Assembly: GCA_942493345.1 (NCBI GenBank)
Contig: OW818695.1
Coordinates: 620,001-684,000 of the forward strand
Length of the DNA stretch: 64,000 bases
Source of the DNA: GWE2-42-39 sp942493345
GTDB lineage: Bacteria > Bacteroidota > Bacteroidia > Bacteroidales > Prolixibacteraceae
Direction: 5' to 3'
The position numbers and the translations under genes were made by a program. Shown here in pieces: positions 27,986-37,018 of the stretch (its first letter is position 1; the number at the start of each line of letters is the position of its first letter). A model generated the notes under the pieces. It saw only the letters and a program-made list of their open reading frames with translations, made no database searches and had not been told where the DNA came from.

Positions 27986-30900
27986 TTATAACTGTTTTTC
28001 CACGCCGGAAACCAGTACTTTTTTCACATCCAGATTTCCGTAAACCATATTTAAAAATGGCTTACCACCTTTGAGACCAACATTGCCAAATCCGGTTTCG
28101 GCAGAAATAAAACTTTTAAAATCTCCGACTTTTGAATCGATATACAATGTCTTGTCAACGGCATCGTAACGTACGCCTGTTAAACCTTGAAGTAAACCGT
28201 AACTTGACATGGCCCTGGCATACCAGTGTCCACATTCGTACTCATTAAACGGATTTCGCACTGCTCCATCGTATCTTTTCCGACATTCGCGAACAATATC
28301 CAGTCCTTTTTCAACTTCACCTTTAAGCATCAGGTGGCTGGCCACCTGGTATTCGATACCGGTCCATACTTCGTTGCTGTAAACAAACGGAAGCGAAAGC
28401 TGTCCGCCTTTGGGCCAGGTACAAAGCAACAAACCACCTTCATTACCGCAAGCGTAGCTCGGACGTTGAGGATTTACATGATCGGTTAAATCTTTCTTTA
28501 GGTTGTAATTACGAACTGCAACCAAGTGGCTGGTTACCTTGCTTTTATCAATAATTTCGGGCAATCCGCAAACCGAAGCCATCCACATGCCTAAAATTCC
28601 GTCCGACAAGCAACCCGTTCCGTATTGGTATTTTGGACCTTCTTTTTGCAGAATATTTAAGGCTTCCACGGAATAAGCGGTATGGAACGACTGGGCTTTC
28701 ACCGGATCGGGAGCTTTTAATCCGGTCCATCTGATCTTCTGTATAAAATATTCGCCATCATAAAGATCGTTTTCCATGTAGTTTTTGCCTTTTAAAAGCA
28801 ACGTTTGATAAATTTCAAAAGATTCGCCTGTAGCTTTGCTCATTTCGACAAAAGCAGTCAATGCTCCGAGGTAGAAACTGGTACACATTCCGTCAGGTCC
28901 CCAGAATTCTATATCGTATGTATTGTGGTGAGGTTCTTCCAGATAACCATTGTGATTGGGGTCCCATGTTTCGATACAATAATCAAGGCTCTTTTTTACG
29001 CTTGGATAAAGTTTTTTCATCCAATCGGTATTGCCACTAATTCGCCACTCCCGGTAAATTTTCATGATTCCGCCCAATTGACCATCAGCAGCAGCATGAA
29101 AGCCATGTGCGGGTTCAGTAATAGGCAGGGTGGCTCTAAAATTTTGGTGTCCATCTTTATTTTGATTCACCTCGAATTCTGTCTCGCGCAGGGTTCGTTC
29201 CATGGCTGGGAATAAATGAGGAACAGCCTGGGCATAATTCCAAACATGGGTACAACTACCAGCACAGCAACCTGAATTATCGCCGCAACCTTCCCAACCC
29301 CATAATTTCCCATTGTATTGCCGTAATACCGTTGGCGATTTTAAAATGGTAAGATTGGCAGCTACAGCTTCAATCACTTCAGGGGGAAGTGTTGAGCTAT
29401 AAAAGGCATCGCGGAACAATTCGCTGTTTTTCTTTAAATCGGCATAATGAAGTGTCCAATATTTCGAGACTTCATCCAGATTCTGAAAACGTTTGGCATA
29501 CCAAGGTTTATAAAATGGATCTTCGCATTTTCCACCGGGACAACATTCTTGTTTGCTTTCATCAATTTTGACTTCCGTCCATGTACCTAAATCATTTTTC
29601 TCGAAATCTTCAATCAATACAGCAGAACTGGAAAGTGCATTCAGATTTTCGTTTTTATTATCTGTCAGAACAAACTGGTCAGCTAAAACATGCCCCCAAG
29701 GATTTACACACAAATCAATAATCTGAATCTGGGCCTGTTTGCCGGAGTAAGGTTGTAAATCCCAAATGGCCTGATCTAAAGTTTCTGATTGCTTTCCGAC
29801 AGCTGTTTCAACAATTTTTCCATCAACGACCAAATTTACCGAAGTTTTATCCTTGAGATTTCCACCGCCAACTAAGAAACAGAGGTAACGTTTGTCGACT
29901 TTAAACGGAGCTGATTGCAGGATACCGGTTTGTCCGTCGCCAGCAGGATCGAAAGTGTTTATGAGTTTGTTTCCGATAAAGCCGGAAACCTTTTGCTGAG
30001 AAGGAGCTTTGCCGGTCGAAGGTTTTCCGATAAAAGCCGGGCCCGTTTTTATGGCTTGCCCGATTGAAATATCTGAAACCGGAAGATACCAGCAGAAATT
30101 TACTGCAATTGTTTTTTCTTCTCCCGGAAGTAATTTAAATGGCACATAAATGGATGCTCCGGGCGCTTCGCCATCCACTGGCTGGTTCGCTACTGTTTCG
30201 CCATTTTGAATTGTTTTCCAAAGAATCGTCAACGGGTCAAACCATCCACCACGGAACCAGCAATGATCAACAACAGCGTTATTATCGTCAACGAAAACAG
30301 AAAAGCCGGTTCCCGAGTCCAAATTTTCGGCATCGGATACCAAGGTGAACCCATTTCTGGCTTTTGTTATCCGTCCGCCGCGATCGTTAATGAAATTTCT
30401 TGAGTTCCACGAAAAAACAGCGTCAACCGGTTTGCCCGATTTATTTTTAAACCGGTATTCCATCGCCCCGGCCGGGAGGCTCGAATTGTCTTCGTCAGTA
30501 GGAACAAAGGGGCTCCATCCCAAAACTTCAACTTGCAAGGGAATATCTCTATCGTTAAGTTCCAGGCTTGCAAACGGGAAACGTGGTAGAAATTTGCCAT
30601 TTTCGAAACGGGGCAATCCATAATTTCGGCCAGAGCTGCCGTTGCCCGTACTACTGGGTCCGAAGAATTTCCAGGTTGGCACCGGCGCTTCCAAAACTTT
30701 GGCTCCATTGGGAATATTTTTTACACTAATTGCAGCGAATGCAAAAGGTTCGTTATACATTTCCGGCTTATTTTTTACAGAAAGATGCGAAATGGAACCT
30801 GTTCCTTCCATGCAAAACATTCCGGCACCCATTCCCCCGATGGGAAATGCTATTCTGTCGAGATTTTTTCCGGTATAGACATCATTAAACGGATGTCCTT

Positions 30901-30994
30901 CGGGAACAAGGTCATTACCGGCAAATACAAAATAGCTTTGCATAAGGCAGACAACTGCAATCAAGGCGGAAGCTGTTAAGTTTATTCGTTTCAT
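27986..30994 (-). CDS. GH116 family glycoside hydrolase with inserted beta-sandwich domain
   Basis: 1002 aa; signal peptide to about 25. The GH116 N-terminal beta domain (AFPIGGMGAGMFCMEGTGS, about 48-70) is followed by a (alpha/alpha)6 barrel (about 500-960). The barrel shows WEGCGD, GSCTHVWNYAQ, NHNGYLEEPHHNTYD (Asp as probable acid/base) and FYLGAL, all characteristic. Known members cleave beta-glucosides, beta-xylosides or N-acetylglucosaminides. Unusual: about residues 325-480 form an inserted domain (LVVDGKIVE, WDLQPYSGK, WGHVLADQFV) like the beta-sandwich found in GH32-type enzymes. It heads the unit with the unknown 352-aa gene and perhaps GH97. Confidence 0.88.
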   Translation of the reverse strand: MKRINLTASALIAVVCLMQSYFVFAGNDLVPEGHPFNDVYTGKNLDRIAFPIGGMGAGMFCMEGTGSISHLSVKNKPEMYNEPFAFAAISVKNIPNGAKVLEAPVPTWKFFGPSSTGNGSSGRNYGLPRFENGKFLPRFPFASLELNDRDIPLQVEVLGWSPFVPTDEDNSSLPAGAMEYRFKNKSGKPVDAVFSWNSRNFINDRGGRITKARNGFTLVSDAENLDSGTGFSVFVDDNNAVVDHCWFRGGWFDPLTILWKTIQNGETVANQPVDGEAPGASIYVPFKLLPGEEKTIAVNFCWYLPVSDISIGQAIKTGPAFIGKPSTGKAPSQQKVSGFIGNKLINTFDPAGDGQTGILQSAPFKVDKRYLCFLVGGGNLKDKTSVNLVVDGKIVETAVGKQSETLDQAIWDLQPYSGKQAQIQIIDLCVNPWGHVLADQFVLTDNKNENLNALSSSAVLIEDFEKNDLGTWTEVKIDESKQECCPGGKCEDPFYKPWYAKRFQNLDEVSKYWTLHYADLKKNSELFRDAFYSSTLPPEVIEAVAANLTILKSPTVLRQYNGKLWGWEGCGDNSGCCAGSCTHVWNYAQAVPHLFPAMERTLRETEFEVNQNKDGHQNFRATLPITEPAHGFHAAADGQLGGIMKIYREWRISGNTDWMKKLYPSVKKSLDYCIETWDPNHNGYLEEPHHNTYDIEFWGPDGMCTSFYLGALTAFVEMSKATGESFEIYQTLLLKGKNYMENDLYDGEYFIQKIRWTGLKAPDPVKAQSFHTAYSVEALNILQKEGPKYQYGTGCLSDGILGMWMASVCGLPEIIDKSKVTSHLVAVRNYNLKKDLTDHVNPQRPSYACGNEGGLLLCTWPKGGQLSLPFVYSNEVWTGIEYQVASHLMLKGEVEKGLDIVRECRKRYDGAVRNPFNEYECGHWYARAMSSYGLLQGLTGVRYDAVDKTLYIDSKVGDFKSFISAETGFGNVGLKGGKPFLNMVYGNLDVKKVLVSGVEKQL

Positions 30995-31217
30995 TTAGTT
31001 GGTATTTATTGGTTGCTGAATAAAAATTATATGTTTAACTATTCTCATTATTCGTTGTACCTGCAACAGGAAATAGAAAAACAAAAAGATGATTTTCTAT
31101 TAAAATTCGGTGTCCGGTCGTCCCTATTAATAGCCATAATTTTCTGACTTTGAAGTATAATACCTTACTGTTTCTTCATGTTGAACTTTCTGTTTCACGA
31201 TACAGGATAAGATACAT

Positions 31218-31254
31218 AAAAAGAGCCACTAATGCCGGAAAGACATTAATAGCT
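31218..31254 (-). terminator. Rho-independent terminator after fucP
   Basis: A 13-bp stem on the minus strand (31254-31242 with 31236-31224, three G-U pairs) and a 5-nt loop are followed directly by CTTTTTATG. It ends the GH172-FucI-DUF6786-FucP unit cleanly. Confidence 0.75.
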
Positions 31255-31286
31255 TTTTCGTTCTTTATTTGGTTTTCACGATAGAC

Positions 31287-32600
31287 TTAAATATGAGAAG
31301 TAACTTTTACAGGAGACTGTTTCATGTTATAATATCCAAAATAGGCAATCAGCACGAAGCAGAACATCGGTATAAAAAATCCGGTAGCCATGTTGATATT
31401 GTCAGCAATTAATCCCATCAGGGGAGGACAGAATGCACCTCCGGCAACAGCCATAACCAAGAAAGAAGCGCCTTTTTTTGTAAGTGTTCCCAAATCGCGA
31501 ATTCCCAGCGCAAAAATGGTAGGGAACATCACCGACATAAAGAAATAACAACTGAATAATGCCACTACTGAAACAGTTCCCAAACCCATTACCACCAACA
31601 AAACCAAGATGGTATTGATGATCCCGTAAAGACCAAGAAGTTTTCCGGGATTAATAAAACCAAGCAACCATGAGCCTGACAGACGACCGACCCAGAAGAG
31701 TCCCATTCCGCCAAAAGCCAGGATTAACGAAGCAGCCTGTTCCGGGTTTTGAGGCATAAACACCCGTCCAAAAGCACCCAGGTGTTGCATCATGTTCATA
31801 ATCGGATTCTGCACGTTGGGCAATTCTTCTGTCACATAATTGATAAAAAATGAGTTAATACCGGTCTGAGCAGCAACATATGCAAATTGAGTCACAACAG
31901 CAAGAATAAATAGCGGATGCTTCAATAACAAGCGCATCGGTGGATTTTCATCCTGTTCCCGGGTTGCTTCTTCCTTAATTTCGGGAAGCGGAGTGAAAAT
32001 AAAAGCAACGGCAACGACCAATACAACACTTCCAATTAACATGTATGGAACAAGAAGAGAATCGAATTTGCCGGCATCGGTTCCACTTGATCCAAAAATA
32101 AGTAAGCCGCCGAGTAAGGGACCAAGAATCCAGCCCAAACCGTTAAACGACTGTGAAAAATTGATACGCTGAGAAGCCGATTCCTTGGGTCCCAAAACGG
32201 TTGAGTACGGATTGGCTGCCGTTTCCAGGCAGGTTAGTCCGCAGGCAATCACAAATAAAGCCATCAGGAAAGGCCAGAAAGATTCGAATTTGGCAGCCGG
32301 ATAGAACAGAAAAGCCCCGGTTGCAAACAACAAAAGTCCGAATATGATTCCGCGTTTGTAGCCAAAACGTTTCATGATCAGTCCAGCAGGAACTGCCATC
32401 GCAAAATAACCGATGTAAAGCGAAAACTGCACAAAGCCTGACTGGGCTTTGGAAACGTGCAATATGTTTTGAAAATGTTTATTGAGTACGTCCAGTAGTC
32501 CATGAGCAAATCCCCACAAGAGAAATAGACTGGTTATTAATGCAAAAGGGAGTAAGTATGATTTGCCATCCGGACTCTGAATGAGTGACTTTTTCTTCAT
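31287..32600 (-). CDS. fucP: FucP-family MFS transporter (L-fucose:proton symporter-like)
   Basis: 437 aa with 12 membrane helices and the FGHP-type motifs: SLFLLWGFAHGLLDVLNKHF in TM1, GLTCLETAANPYSTVLGP in TM4 and RINFSQSFNGLG in TM5. In E. coli, FucP carries L-fucose and also D-arabinose and L-galactose. It sits last in the LacI-controlled unit with FucI and GH172 and should move the released monosaccharide into the cytoplasm. The substrate is not settled, because the two sugars share transporter and isomerase. Confidence 0.88.
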   Translation of the reverse strand: MKKKSLIQSPDGKSYLLPFALITSLFLLWGFAHGLLDVLNKHFQNILHVSKAQSGFVQFSLYIGYFAMAVPAGLIMKRFGYKRGIIFGLLLFATGAFLFYPAAKFESFWPFLMALFVIACGLTCLETAANPYSTVLGPKESASQRINFSQSFNGLGWILGPLLGGLLIFGSSGTDAGKFDSLLVPYMLIGSVVLVVAVAFIFTPLPEIKEEATREQDENPPMRLLLKHPLFILAVVTQFAYVAAQTGINSFFINYVTEELPNVQNPIMNMMQHLGAFGRVFMPQNPEQAASLILAFGGMGLFWVGRLSGSWLLGFINPGKLLGLYGIINTILVLLVVMGLGTVSVVALFSCYFFMSVMFPTIFALGIRDLGTLTKKGASFLVMAVAGGAFCPPLMGLIADNINMATGFFIPMFCFVLIAYFGYYNMKQSPVKVTSHI

Positions 32601-32630
32601 TCGTTTTTCTTTTTTAGTATTGATAATACA

Positions 32631-32671
32631 GGAAAGCCATAACCAAATGATTCATCTGATTATGGCTTTCC
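32631..32671 (-). other. 12-bp perfect hairpin between the DUF6786-like gene and fucP
   Basis: GGAAAGCCATAA/TTATGGCTTTCC (32631-32642, 32660-32671) with a 17-nt loop, in the 78-bp gap. No T-run follows on the minus strand, so it is not an ordinary terminator. It may stabilise the upstream mRNA or act as an attenuator or processing site. Confidence 0.55.
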
Positions 32672-32678
32672 ATGAATG

Positions 32679-33956
32679 TTATGGGTTAAAAGCTTGTTTA
32701 ATGGAAGAAATTGGCGTGTTAAACAATTTTTCGGTGATCTTGCTTAACTGAGCTTCGGTTCCTGAAATGTGAAAAATTCGCTGACGGTGAGTGATCTTCT
32801 CTCCGGCCTGTAACATTGCAGCAGGCGACGAACTCTCTATTTCATAAAATGGCCCCATCGTTTTTCCGTCGTCTGCAGGGCCATCGTTGTACGAGTTAAT
32901 AGCATCACCACACAACGGATCGGTTTGTTCACCCCATTTCGAATTGACATATTTCATGGGTGTTTCAGGAATTGAACACCACAGTAAAGTCAACACTTTG
33001 TTTTCGGGATCGTAGCTACCGCAAAAAGGAAGAGCCCGTTGAGGCGAAATTCCGATTTTGCTCCTTAATTTTCCATCAACTTTAAAGAACAACAATCCTT
33101 TATGCTGAATCAGGCGGTCAGCCGGAACTTTACCAAAATAATCGTCGGTTACCACTTTGCCCAACTGAGCGTCATCTCCTTCTTTATAGGGAATGAATAC
33201 CACTCCTTTTTCGGAAGGATTAAACATCGACAACAACCAAATAGAAAGGAACCCGCTTTTTTCTGTCCAAGCCGATTTACCCCGGTTGGTCAGCATATTT
33301 TCAGATTCGTAGGCAACAAAATTGAGAGAATCGTTCACCGGAATCTGTAAGGCCTGCTCAACGTCGCTGCCCGATAACAATTTGACGGTTCGCTCAACTC
33401 CAACTTCAAGTATTGAACCAGAAGCATTGATCAACGAAAAATCTTTCTGAAGAGTAACCTCAGTTGGTGTTTTCGAGATTACGTCGAAAGGTGTGGTATC
33501 TATTTCTTTAGGAACTATCCAGTTTTCAAAAACCTGGTCTTTCCCTTTCGGAAAATAGATAGAAAACGGACCTCCTTCAGGACCAAGCCAAAAGCGTTCT
33601 TCTCCCCCGTAAGGATTAAACTGGCTGCTTACTTTTCCTGATTCAATTAAATTATAATTGATCCAACCAAAACTTTTTCCGGCATCGCCACTCGCTGAAC
33701 TTGTCATTACACGTCCCTGATAAGCTGGCACAATCAAAAGGCTCGCTTTCGACTGTTCATCTTTTAATTCAACAGTTGAAATCTGCCGACCTTCAAAAAA
33801 TGCTACGTCATAACCATACGTTCCCTTCTCGAAATTCGATTTTGTTGTATTCATTGTATTGCTGTTTTTCGGACCAGGTGGCGTACACGCTACTGCCAAA
33901 AGCGTCAGAGCTATAATGACCAAACGGGTTCCGTTTTTGTGAAACGATTTATTCAT
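32679..33956 (-). CDS. DUF6786-like lipoprotein, aldose-epimerase-like fold
   Basis: 425 aa. A lipoprotein signal (LLAVACTPPG, Cys at about 24) is followed by a large beta-sandwich with features of galactose mutarotase-like proteins (YGGEERFWLGPEGGPFS, then ESENMLTNRG). Bacteroidota proteins of this kind are annotated DUF6786. They occur in sugar clusters and have no proven reaction. It is encoded 29 bp after fucI and before fucP, so an epimerase or binding role for the same monosaccharide outside the cytoplasmic membrane is inferred. Confidence 0.7.
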   Translation of the reverse strand: MNKSFHKNGTRLVIIALTLLAVACTPPGPKNSNTMNTTKSNFEKGTYGYDVAFFEGRQISTVELKDEQSKASLLIVPAYQGRVMTSSASGDAGKSFGWINYNLIESGKVSSQFNPYGGEERFWLGPEGGPFSIYFPKGKDQVFENWIVPKEIDTTPFDVISKTPTEVTLQKDFSLINASGSILEVGVERTVKLLSGSDVEQALQIPVNDSLNFVAYESENMLTNRGKSAWTEKSGFLSIWLLSMFNPSEKGVVFIPYKEGDDAQLGKVVTDDYFGKVPADRLIQHKGLLFFKVDGKLRSKIGISPQRALPFCGSYDPENKVLTLLWCSIPETPMKYVNSKWGEQTDPLCGDAINSYNDGPADDGKTMGPFYEIESSSPAAMLQAGEKITHRQRIFHISGTEAQLSKITEKLFNTPISSIKQAFNP

Positions 33957-33985
33957 TTATTTCTGAATTAGTTTGATATAAATGA

Positions 33986-35761
33986 TCAATGGTAAAGAGG
34001 CCCAAAATCTTTACAGGCTCTGTAATCAGCTCCTTCCTGATCGCTTCCGAAAGCGCCCCAGGTACTCGGACGGAATACTTTGTCTTCTGAAACATTATGC
34101 ATACAAACCGGTATGCGAAGCATCGAAGCCAGTGTAATTAAATCGGCACCTATATGACCGTAAGAAATAGCGCCATGATTTGCGCCCCATGCCGCCATAA
34201 CCGAATACACATCTTTGAAAGCTCCTTGTCCATTGGTACGTGGAACAAACCAGGTTGTTGGCCAGGTTGGGTCGGTCCGTTTATCAAGTACTGAGTGTAC
34301 TTCATCAGGTAATTCAATGGTCCAACCTTCGGCTATTTGCAGAACAGGGCCTAAATCTTTGATTAAGTTGATCCGGCACATCGTTACAGGCATCTGCCCG
34401 GCTGTACGGAATTGAGAAGAAAAACCGCCGCCTCTGAAATATTCCAGATTAGCCGGACACCAACGAGTGCTGTCCAGACAGCTTTTTGCTTCTTCCGGAG
34501 TAATATTCCACCACGCTTTCATTACCGGATTTCCGTTTTCATCGCGCTGACGAGCTGTCGCGTCTAATGTAGTTGATCCGGAATTAATCAGGTGTATGAA
34601 ACCACCTTCGGCTAAACCAGTAGGTTTATAACCGGTAACGCGTTCTACCGATTCGGGACTCCAATAGGTCCTGACATCAGAGAATATTTGTGCGGTATTA
34701 GTCAATAAATGTCCGAACAACATCGAGACCCCGTTCAAACTGTCGTTTTCAGTTGCAAATACAAAAGCTTCCCGAATCCCGTTCCAGTCAAAAGAAGAAT
34801 TCAAAATTGTTTCAGAGAAATCGCCGTTGGGATAAAAATCAGTCCATTGACGTTGTCCCTGGAATCCTCCGGCAATAGCGTTGCGTCCACGGGCTTCTTC
34901 TCCAAATCCCAAAGCCGCAAGTTTCGGATTCCCAATCATCAGGTCCCGCATAATCAACGTCATTTTCACCACGGTTTCCCATTCCCATACTTTTTGCTTG
35001 GGCGTTGAAGGCTTTTTATTCAGGTCTTCACCTTCTACGCAATTGGCTTTTACCCAAGACAAAGCTTTCTGGTATTCTTCAGGATCATAAATCTCCTGGT
35101 CTATTCGGCGGAGGATTTCACTCATGTCCACAAATTCGGTACGAATTCCCAGATAATCTAAAAAGAAATCAGGGCTAACGGTTGATCCAACAATACCCAT
35201 CGATGTGTAACCCAACGACAAGTAACTTTTCCCTTTCATTTGGGCAACTGCCAGTCCAGATCGTATAAAGCGTAGAATTTTTTCCTGAACATCTTCAGGT
35301 ATCGACTGGTCACCAGCATCCTGTACGTGTCTTCCGTAAATTCCAAAAGCAGGCAACCCTTTTTGTGAATACCCAGCCAAAGCTGAAGCCAGATATACAG
35401 CACCCGGACGCTCTGTCCCGTTAAATCCCCAAACAGCTTTCGGAATCAACGGATTAGTATCCATTACTTCAGCGCCATAACACCAACATGGAGTCACTGT
35501 TAAAGAAACAGCTACACCTTCGCGTTCAAACTGATCGGCACAACGCGCGGCATCGGCAATTCCGCCAATGGTAACATCAGAAATTACACATTCAACTTTT
35601 TCTCCGGAAGAAAACCGAACGTTTTCTTCGATAAGACGGGCTGCGGTCTTAGCCATATTCATGGTTTGTTCTTCCAGCGATTCGCGGATACCACGTTCTC
35701 TCCCGTCAATAACCGGACGTATCCCTATTTTAGGAAGGCGTCCTATCAGCCTGTTTGTCAT
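33986..35761 (-). CDS. fucI: L-fucose isomerase (D-arabinose isomerase)
   Basis: 591 aa, the length of the enzyme. It shows the FucI features MTNRLIGRLPKIGIRPVIDGR, GFNGTERPGAVYLAS, FGIYGRHVQD and the C-terminal NHGAISYGHIGAD, the region with the Mn2+-binding His. It converts L-fucose to L-fuculose and D-arabinose to D-ribulose in the cytoplasm. No fuculokinase or fuculose-phosphate aldolase gene is in this window, so the next steps are encoded elsewhere. It is the second gene of the GH172-FucI-DUF6786-FucP unit. Confidence 0.95.
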   Translation of the reverse strand: MTNRLIGRLPKIGIRPVIDGRERGIRESLEEQTMNMAKTAARLIEENVRFSSGEKVECVISDVTIGGIADAARCADQFEREGVAVSLTVTPCWCYGAEVMDTNPLIPKAVWGFNGTERPGAVYLASALAGYSQKGLPAFGIYGRHVQDAGDQSIPEDVQEKILRFIRSGLAVAQMKGKSYLSLGYTSMGIVGSTVSPDFFLDYLGIRTEFVDMSEILRRIDQEIYDPEEYQKALSWVKANCVEGEDLNKKPSTPKQKVWEWETVVKMTLIMRDLMIGNPKLAALGFGEEARGRNAIAGGFQGQRQWTDFYPNGDFSETILNSSFDWNGIREAFVFATENDSLNGVSMLFGHLLTNTAQIFSDVRTYWSPESVERVTGYKPTGLAEGGFIHLINSGSTTLDATARQRDENGNPVMKAWWNITPEEAKSCLDSTRWCPANLEYFRGGGFSSQFRTAGQMPVTMCRINLIKDLGPVLQIAEGWTIELPDEVHSVLDKRTDPTWPTTWFVPRTNGQGAFKDVYSVMAAWGANHGAISYGHIGADLITLASMLRIPVCMHNVSEDKVFRPSTWGAFGSDQEGADYRACKDFGPLYH

Positions 35762-35811
35762 ATATCTATATTTTAAATTCTATTTAAATCTCTAGAAATT
35801 TAGATGAAAGA

Positions 35812-36972
35812 TTAGTTTACCTCAAGTTGCTGCCACGATGGTATTTTGGGAAATTTTGCATGAGGATCGGTCTGGTACCAGAAACAAACTGAAGAAATAT
35901 CAGACTGTTGTGGTAAATACCGACCTCCTTGTCTCCAACCCAGATCCTGAATAGTGATTTTCAGATCCTTTTCAAAACGTACCGGATCCATGATATGCCA
36001 ACGGTAAAGACCAAATCGTTGTTGCGATTTATAGGTACCGTCGGGACGGATCACCTGTACCAACCCGGTGTAGGGAGTGCAGAATTCTTTATACTGTCCG
36101 CCACGGTCGAAATTATACGATCCACAAAAATAATCCTCGGTTCCGGTTCCGCAGATAGTCGGAAATTTGCTGTCGCCATCGATGAAAAATTTAATTTCAC
36201 CTTCGCCCCACCAACCGTTGTTGTTTACACCCCAGGCCAGATAAACACCCACATACTGTCCTTTACCTTTGATGTTGTCAACAATGGTATAATCAGAGGT
36301 CGTGTTGGGGTTTGTTCTCCGGTACTGAGCGTGAAAATAAGCGGCATCAGCAGGAACATCAGTAAGCGTATAATCAACCTGATAATACAAGGTCATCGGG
36401 TCTTTATCGTTGATGTTTTCCATTGTGATCTTGCATTTCTTACGGAAAGGCATAGACCAATAGCAATTGAAAGCGCTTCCCGGATTTACACAGACGGGCA
36501 GCGAATTAAGCGGGGCATATTCGCACCAGCCCATGCCGAAAAAGTCGCCGACAGGACATTCTACTGAAGGTTCGGTTTCGTCGTCCCAGTAAATGCGGAT
36601 GATTGAGAATCGCCAGTTTCCGGTTGGAGTCATCCAGATGTGCTGAATAGCGCCGGGGCCTTCGATTTCGGCCATTGTAAATGTTTCTCCTGATTGAATA
36701 CGAACATAGGGGTTAACTTTCCATCCTTGTCCCAGATCACGGGCTGCACTGAAAGCATTGGCCATGTTAAGGTTGTCTTTATCTTCAGGTTTAGCCATGC
36801 CAGCTTTACCTTTTTCACCGGTAAAGTTTTCGGGACTTATCGAACGTGTTTTGGCATTCGATAAGCGGGAAAGATTGCCCAGATTCATGTCGAGCCCATT
36901 AAATGTCGATTGAGCATAGACACTACAAATAGTGAAAAAACTAAAAATACTGTAAATAATAATTCTTTTCAT
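35812..36972 (-). CDS. GH172 family glycoside hydrolase (DUF2961)
   Basis: 386 aa; the signal peptide ends VYAQ. The DUF2961 beta-jelly-roll plan is clear from IWMTPTGNWRFSIIRIYWDDE, GDFFGMGWCEY and the two catalytic Glu regions WWGEGE (E257/E259) and GTGTEDYF (E279). Characterised GH172 enzymes act on alpha-D-fructofuranosides and alpha-D-arabinofuranosides. The enzyme is therefore a candidate for releasing D-arabinose for the downstream FucI. A LacI-type operator lies 16 bp before the start codon. Four genes follow the same strand. Confidence 0.9.
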   Translation of the reverse strand: MKRIIIYSIFSFFTICSVYAQSTFNGLDMNLGNLSRLSNAKTRSISPENFTGEKGKAGMAKPEDKDNLNMANAFSAARDLGQGWKVNPYVRIQSGETFTMAEIEGPGAIQHIWMTPTGNWRFSIIRIYWDDETEPSVECPVGDFFGMGWCEYAPLNSLPVCVNPGSAFNCYWSMPFRKKCKITMENINDKDPMTLYYQVDYTLTDVPADAAYFHAQYRRTNPNTTSDYTIVDNIKGKGQYVGVYLAWGVNNNGWWGEGEIKFFIDGDSKFPTICGTGTEDYFCGSYNFDRGGQYKEFCTPYTGLVQVIRPDGTYKSQQRFGLYRWHIMDPVRFEKDLKITIQDLGWRQGGRYLPQQSDISSVCFWYQTDPHAKFPKIPSWQQLEVN

Positions 36973-36987
36973 TGGTTTAAAATTTAT

Positions 36988-36999
36988 TTAATCGTTTAA
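36988..36999. promoter_or_regulatory. LacI-family operator in front of the GH172 unit
   Basis: TTAATCGTTTAA, a near-palindrome centred on CG (10 of 12 bases symmetric), in the 46-bp gap between lacI and GH172. The same core, extended on one side by TGC, recurs at 38091-38102 upstream of lacI. LacI-type operators are usually CG-centred palindromes. Confidence 0.6.
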
Positions 37000-37018
37000 G
37001 CAATTATTTAAAAAAATG

